Assembly: GCA_900113995.1 (NCBI GenBank) | Contig: FORK01000007.1 | Location: forward strand, 55,378-119,377 | From: Ruminococcaceae bacterium D5 | GTDB taxonomy: Bacteria > Bacillota > Clostridia > Oscillospirales > Ruminococcaceae | Direction of reading: 5' to 3' | Length of the DNA: 64,000 bases | In this document: one piece after another, positions 60,522-64,000 of the stretch | How the letters are laid out: each line of letters starts with the position of its first letter | Position numbering within the stretch: position 1 is the first letter of the stretch | Notes under the pieces: model-generated | What the model was told of the DNA's origin: nothing | What the model saw: only the letters and a program-made list of their open reading frames with translations | Database searches by the model: none | Made by a program: the position numbers and the translations under genes

Positions 60522-61295
60522 TTACCGTAAGGACCGGTTCTTTTCGTAAAGGATGCGCAGGCCCTTGAGGGTCAGGTCGTCATCCAGTATGATCGGCTGC
60601 TCACAGAGCGGGACAATGATCTTGGCAAGGCCGCCCGCCGCAATGACGGTGGGAATATCCCCAAGCTCGCGGGAAGCGCGGGCGATGATGCCGTCGATCA
60701 TCGCGGCGTTGCCGTAGAGGATACCGCTTTTCATACAGTCCTCGGTATTCGCGCCGATCATCCTGCGGGGAAGCTCAAGCCCGATGCGGGGAAGCTGCGC
60801 TGTCCGCGAAGAAAGCGCGTCAAGAGCTACCATGATGCCGGGGATGATCATCCCGCCGATATAGCTGCCGCTGCGGTCGATCACAGACACGGTGGTAGCG
60901 GTGCCGAGGTCAAAAATCATAATGGGGGGCTTGTATTCCGCCAGAGCCGCCACCGCGTCGACCACCCGGTCGCTGCCGAGCTGCGCAGGGTTGTCAATCT
61001 GAATGTTGAGCCCGGTTTTAATTCCGGAGCCTACCACCATGCAGCTTTGCCCGGTGACGATCCGGATTGCCTCGCTGATCGCCCTCTTCAGGGGCGGAAC
61101 CACCGAAGAGAGAATGGCGCCCTCGATTTCGGCGGGATCGGCCTTGTAGAGGGACAGCAGGTTGGCGATCAGCACCGCGTACTCGTCACCGGTTTTAAAT
61201 CGGTCGGTGGAGAGCCGCGCGGTAAAGCGGATCGACTGGCTGTCGAAGCAGCCGAGCACAATGTTGGTGTTGCCGACGTCGATGGCGAGGATCAT
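60522..61295 (-). CDS. coaX: type III pantothenate kinase
   Basis: A 257-residue kinase that starts coenzyme A synthesis. DVGNTNIVLG (phosphate-binding), NPAQLGSDRVVDAVAA and IFDLGTATTVSVID (ASKHA-type motifs) are present, and the end with PTVIAAGGLAKII fits the fold. ATG 61295 has only a moderate ribosome site (AAAGGGGC, spaced). The next upstream gene is one base away, so translation is probably coupled. Confidence 0.92.
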   Translation of the reverse strand: MILAIDVGNTNIVLGCFDSQSIRFTARLSTDRFKTGDEYAVLIANLLSLYKADPAEIEGAILSSVVPPLKRAISEAIRIVTGQSCMVVGSGIKTGLNIQIDNPAQLGSDRVVDAVAALAEYKPPIMIFDLGTATTVSVIDRSGSYIGGMIIPGIMVALDALSSRTAQLPRIGLELPRRMIGANTEDCMKSGILYGNAAMIDGIIARASRELGDIPTVIAAGGLAKIIVPLCEQPIILDDDLTLKGLRILYEKNRSLR

Positions 61296-61296
61296 A

Positions 61297-61950
61297 TCAG
61301 GATGCCAGCCCCTTTCTGCTGTTTTGGATGGCAAAGAGCGCCTTGCCGATGGCCGCGACCAGAATTCCCGCGCCGATCGCTTCCGGGATGCCGTTGGTGC
61401 CGACGATGGCGAGAATCACCCCGAGGACGAGTTCAGGCCCAATGCCCTTCGCGGCGGCATAGGCGTCGGAAAACAGCAGGAAGATCAGCCCCATCACAAA
61501 GACGGTGTTGGTCAGAGCGCCCGCGACCCCTGCGGCGGCGAGAGAGACGGTGTTCCCGGGCTTTTCCGCATGAAGCAGATGCTGAATCAGCCGGTAGACG
61601 AAATAAGGGATTACGCCCACTAGGATACGGGGAACGAAGCAGACAATCAGCGAGAGCCAGCTTCCCTTGTCGGACCCGGGAAGCGGATAAAATGGGGTAA
61701 AGGTGAAGGACGTGATTGCCGGGCTGATCGTGTTGTTGATCAGACTGGTCAATCCGAAAAGAAATCCGAGACAGGCCCCGCATTTCGGCCCGAGAAGCAG
61801 CGCTCCGAGAATGACCGGAATATGGATGATGGTCATTTTGATGAAGGGCAGCGGGATGAAGCCGAGCGGGGTGAAGGCGAGCACGACGATAATCGCCGCG
61901 AAGAGTGCGAGGACAACGGTCCTGCGGTGGCTGGGGATGCGGTTTTCCAT
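61297..61950 (-). CDS. ECF transporter S component, probably for pantothenate
   Basis: A 217-residue membrane protein with about six helices of the ECF substrate-binding (S) type. Characteristic are LALFAAIIVVLAFTPLGFIP, the HIPVILGALLLGPK segment and the GLTSLINN loop. ATG 61950 follows AGGAGG. The ligand is inferred from its position with coaX and opposite coaBC; flavin or other vitamins are possible. It uses the shared EcfA1A2T module, not encoded in this window. Confidence 0.8.
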   Translation of the reverse strand: MENRIPSHRRTVVLALFAAIIVVLAFTPLGFIPLPFIKMTIIHIPVILGALLLGPKCGACLGFLFGLTSLINNTISPAITSFTFTPFYPLPGSDKGSWLSLIVCFVPRILVGVIPYFVYRLIQHLLHAEKPGNTVSLAAAGVAGALTNTVFVMGLIFLLFSDAYAAAKGIGPELVLGVILAIVGTNGIPEAIGAGILVAAIGKALFAIQNSRKGLAS

Positions 61951-62009
61951 GACAATTCCTCCTGCTGTCGCTCCCGCCGTCTGCGGGATGCGGCGCAATA
62001 TTAGGGAAT

Positions 62010-62026
62010 CGGGACAGCATGTCCCG
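62010..62026. promoter_or_regulatory. operator-like inverted repeat near the S-component transcript start
   Basis: CGGGACA (62010-62016) and TGTCCCG (62020-62026) form a perfect 7-bp inverted repeat with a 3-base spacer, about 10-25 bases downstream of the -10 box on the minus strand. It may bind a repressor or form a small hairpin. Confidence 0.35.
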
Positions 62027-62036
62027 TCCCGCGCCT

Positions 62037-62065
62037 ATTATATCGGATGGCGGGTTAAAAAGCAA
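62037..62065 (-). promoter_or_regulatory. sigma-A promoter for S component-coaX
   Basis: On the minus strand TTGCTT (62065-62060) and TATAAT (62042-62037) are 17 bases apart. Confidence 0.7.
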
Positions 62066-62094
62066 CGAAATCGAAAAATCTTTTTCGAAACAGC

Positions 62095-62123
62095 TTTACG
62101 CCTGATTCGCCGGTTGGTATACT
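62095..62123 (+). promoter_or_regulatory. sigma-A-type promoter for coaBC
   Basis: TTTACG (62095-62100), 17 bases, TATACT (62118-62123). A leader of about 190 bases follows before the ATG, with no riboswitch that I recognise. Confidence 0.5.
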
Positions 62124-62321
62124 GAAGATATCCGAGCCGGCTTTGAAGCTGCGCCTGAAATTCGGCAATTCCGGGTCGCCCGGGCGGATGACAGGCTGAT
62201 CGGGGCATACTGCGAGAGGCTCTGAAACCACGGACGCCTTCTTGCGGGCGGATCTGCTGTATTGTGAAAAACGGGAATCCGGCATGAGCGGCCGGACTCC
62301 GGGTCAAAAGGGGAAGACAGG

Positions 62322-63509
62322 ATGCTGAAAGGAAAAAATATTCTGCTGGGTGTTTCGGGCGGTATTGCGGCCTATAAAGCGGCGGCCCTTGCGAGCGCGC
62401 TGGTCAAGGCGGGCGCTTCGGTCGATGTCGTCATGACTGCCAATGCGCTCCATTTTATTACGCCCCACACCTTTGAGGGGATTACCAAGCGGCGTGTGTC
62501 GGTCGATACCTTCGACCGCTCCTACGCGTTTGAGGTGGAGCATATTGCTCTGGCCAAACGGGCTGACCTGGTGATGATTGCCCCTGCCACCGCGAATGTC
62601 CTTGCCAAGCTGGCAAACGGCTTGGCCGACGATATGCTGACCACCACCGTGCTGGCCTGCACCTGTCCTAAGCTGGCCGCTCCGGCAATGAATACCGCGA
62701 TGTATCTGAATCCGGCGACGCAGCAGAACCTTGAGCAGCTGCGCAGCTTTGGCTTTACAGTGATCGAACCCGCAGCGGGCCGTCTGGCCTGCGGAGATAC
62801 CGGCCCGGGCAAGCTGCCCGAGCCTGCGGTCCTGCTGGAATATCTGGAACGGGCGTCCGCCCCCAAGGATATGAAAGGGCTGAGGGTGCTGGTGACTGCC
62901 GGACCCACCCGGGAGGCACTCGACCCGGTGCGCTACCTCACCAACCATTCGACCGGCAAGATGGGCTACGCAATTGCAAGGGAAGCAGCACTGCGGGGCG
63001 CTGTGGTCACCCTGGTCAGCGGCCCGACGGCACTGGAGCCGCCTCTCTTTGTGGATACCGTTCCGGTGGAGAGCGCTCGGGAAATGTTCGATGCGGTGAC
63101 TTCCCGCGCAGGGGAGCAGGATATCATCATTAAGGCTGCGGCAGTGGCCGATTACCGGCCCGCGGCGGTCAGCGAGGATAAGATCAAAAAGCTCGACGGC
63201 GGATCTGCGCTTGCGCTCGAACGGACCGACGATATTCTGAAGTATCTCGGAGAACATCGGCGGGCGGACCAGTTTCTCTGCGGTTTCTCGATGGAAACCC
63301 GCGACATGGTTGAAAATTCGCGTGCAAAGCTCGCGCGTAAACACCTGGATATGATCGTGGCCAATAACCTCAGGGTTGCGGGGGCCGGTTTCGGGGTGGA
63401 TACCAACGTCGTGACCCTGATCACCGGGGAGGAGCTGCTGGAGCTGCCTCTGCTCGGCAAGGACGAGGTGGCATCTCGGCTGCTCGATGAGATTTTGGCG
63501 AGACGATAA
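62322..63509 (+). CDS. coaBC: bifunctional phosphopantothenoylcysteine decarboxylase / phosphopantothenate-cysteine ligase
   Basis: A 395-residue fusion for two CoA steps. The N-terminal CoaC flavoprotein domain (1-180) has GVSGGIAAYKAAALASALVK, the PAMNTAMYLNPATQQNL substrate loop and the catalytic Cys in LACGDTGPGKLPEP. The CoaB domain (about 185-395) carries TAGPTREALDPVRYLTNHSTGKMG and the AAVADYRPA segment. GGAAGACAGG precedes ATG 62322. It usually lies between rpoZ and priA in Firmicutes but here is separated from them by about 52 kb. Confidence 0.95.
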   Translation: MLKGKNILLGVSGGIAAYKAAALASALVKAGASVDVVMTANALHFITPHTFEGITKRRVSVDTFDRSYAFEVEHIALAKRADLVMIAPATANVLAKLANGLADDMLTTTVLACTCPKLAAPAMNTAMYLNPATQQNLEQLRSFGFTVIEPAAGRLACGDTGPGKLPEPAVLLEYLERASAPKDMKGLRVLVTAGPTREALDPVRYLTNHSTGKMGYAIAREAALRGAVVTLVSGPTALEPPLFVDTVPVESAREMFDAVTSRAGEQDIIIKAAAVADYRPAAVSEDKIKKLDGGSALALERTDDILKYLGEHRRADQFLCGFSMETRDMVENSRAKLARKHLDMIVANNLRVAGAGFGVDTNVVTLITGEELLELPLLGKDEVASRLLDEILARR

Positions 63510-63600
63510 AAGGTTCCCCGGGACTTAAGGTGAGTGTTCATAAAGAAACTTTGTAAACTACCTAAAAATGTGGGGTATGAGGCGGGTGCCGTCCAGAGTT

Positions 63601-63674
63601 GGACCTGTTGACAAAATAGCGCAGGAGGCCTCTATGTGGTACAATAAACATGAGGAGGGATGAGGTATGATGGG
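63601..63674 (+). repeat. 74-base direct repeat upstream of the transposase, copy 1
   Basis: It starts GGACCTGTTGACAAAATAGC and ends with a GAGGAGGGATGAGGTATGATGGG-type leader plus start codon, but no reading frame continues. It differs from copy 2 at one base (C/T). Confidence 0.9.
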
Positions 63675-63689
63675 ATAAGGTATACTAAG

Positions 63690-63763
63690 GGACCTGTTGA
63701 CAAAATAGCGTAGGAGGCCTCTATGTGGTACAATAAACATGAGGAGGGATGAGGTATGATGGG
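63690..63763 (+). repeat. 74-base direct repeat upstream of the transposase, copy 2
   Basis: The second copy carries the working ribosome site (GAGGAGGG) and start codon of the transposase. The copies are offset by 89 bases, not a multiple of three. Confidence 0.9.
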
Positions 63764-64000
63764 GCGACAAGATAGGCAAATGGCAATAGTTTTTATGGAT
63801 ATGGAATCCCTGATCCCAGAGAACCATTTATTGCGAAAAATTGACCGGATCATATCCTTCGAGTTCATATACGACTTGCTTGCACCATATTATCCCTCTA
63901 TCGGGCGTCCATCTGTGGATCCCGTCTGTATGTTCAAGATGCTTCTGGTGGGCTATCTATATGGCATCAAATCAGAACGCCGGCTGGAGGAGGAAGTGAG
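63756..64000 (+). CDS. IS1182-type transposase, N-terminal part (cut by window edge)
   Basis: 81 codons from ATG 63756 are present and run off the right edge. The N-terminal DUF772-type domain is recognisable from HLLRKIDRIISFEFIYDLLAPYY and GRPSVDPVCMFKMLLVGYLYGI. This domain precedes the DDE catalytic domain in IS1182-family transposases, which would lie beyond the window. AGGAGGG lies upstream, and the second ATG (63759) is equally possible. The gene is AT-richer than its neighbours, as expected for an insertion sequence. Confidence 0.85.
   Translation, partial: MMGRQDRQMAIVFMDMESLIPENHLLRKIDRIISFEFIYDLLAPYYPSIGRPSVDPVCMFKMLLVGYLYGIKSERRLEEEV

Noticed and set aside
62124..62321. Riboswitch in the coaBC leader
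   Set aside because: The leader is about 190 bases and somewhat structured, but no known riboswitch core could be recognised.
1..64000. tRNA, rRNA or CRISPR features
   Set aside because: Reading both strands I saw no tRNA cloverleaf with a T-loop signature, no rRNA segment and no regularly spaced repeats. A covariance search would be decisive.

Overview
The window looks like a chromosomal stretch of an anaerobic, spore-forming, fairly high-GC Firmicute (Clostridia, most likely Oscillospirales/Ruminococcaceae-like). I infer this from the gene set and order: scpA-scpB-DUF2953-ytfJ/gerW-dacF-rluB; yicC-remA-gmk-rpoZ-priA-def-fmt-yugP-rsmB-rlmN-prpC-prkC-rsgA-thiN; the clostridial forms of SecG and RNase R; and energy metabolism based on ferredoxin-linked 2-oxoacid oxidation. 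Strong Shine-Dalgarno sites and sigma-A promoters are easy to see. I found no rRNA, tRNA or CRISPR array.

Layout. 1-1.2 kb: the start of a DeoR-type repressor (cut by the left edge) and a gene-poor stretch with short repeats. 1.2-22.7 kb: a dense plus-strand housekeeping block covering segregation/condensation, sporulation and cell wall, RNA modification, nucleotide and translation start/end enzymes, the PrpC/PrkC signalling pair, ribosome assembly and thiamine pyrophosphokinase, ending with a MATE efflux pump. 22.8-30.3 kb: minus-strand genes (U32 tRNA-hydroxylation-type protein, MltG, 5-formyl-THF cyclo-ligase, two acyltransferase-like proteins, Tmk, ThyX), with a tiny Cys-rich protein under a possible late-sporulation promoter and what looks like a decayed IS200/IS605 end.

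30.7-51.2 kb is the accessory region of most interest: a large amino-acid catabolic island. It has a GltS-type glutamate carrier, an Asp/Glu racemase, an N-acyl-D-amino-acid deacylase, a complete 2-oxoacid:ferredoxin oxidoreductase (korABC plus a ferredoxin) in one operon with ADP-forming succinyl-CoA synthetase (sucCD), a GntR/FCD regulator, a fused TRAP permease with a TAXI receptor, an alanine-racemase-like enzyme, an M20 peptidase/deacylase, an aminotransferase, a 2-hydroxyacid dehydrogenase, a second Asp/Glu-type racemase and an MFS carrier. Read together, the genes suggest import of (N-acyl or D-) amino acids, deacylation, racemisation, transamination, oxidation to acyl-CoA and ATP formation by substrate-level phosphorylation. 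The intergenic regions before the kor operon and before the aminotransferase/dehydrogenase pair share an 8-bp palindrome that may be the GntR operator.

51.3-63.5 kb: SecG, RNase R, an Sfp-type phosphopantetheinyl transferase, an ECF sigma/anti-sigma pair in which the sigma gene carries an in-frame UGA exactly where relatives have a cysteine, a metallo-beta-lactamase-fold enzyme, an ACT protein, phenylacetate-CoA ligase, a phosphoglycerate-dehydrogenase-like enzyme, and a coenzyme A group (coaX, an ECF S-component, coaBC). The window ends inside an IS1182-type transposase preceded by a 74-bp tandem duplication.
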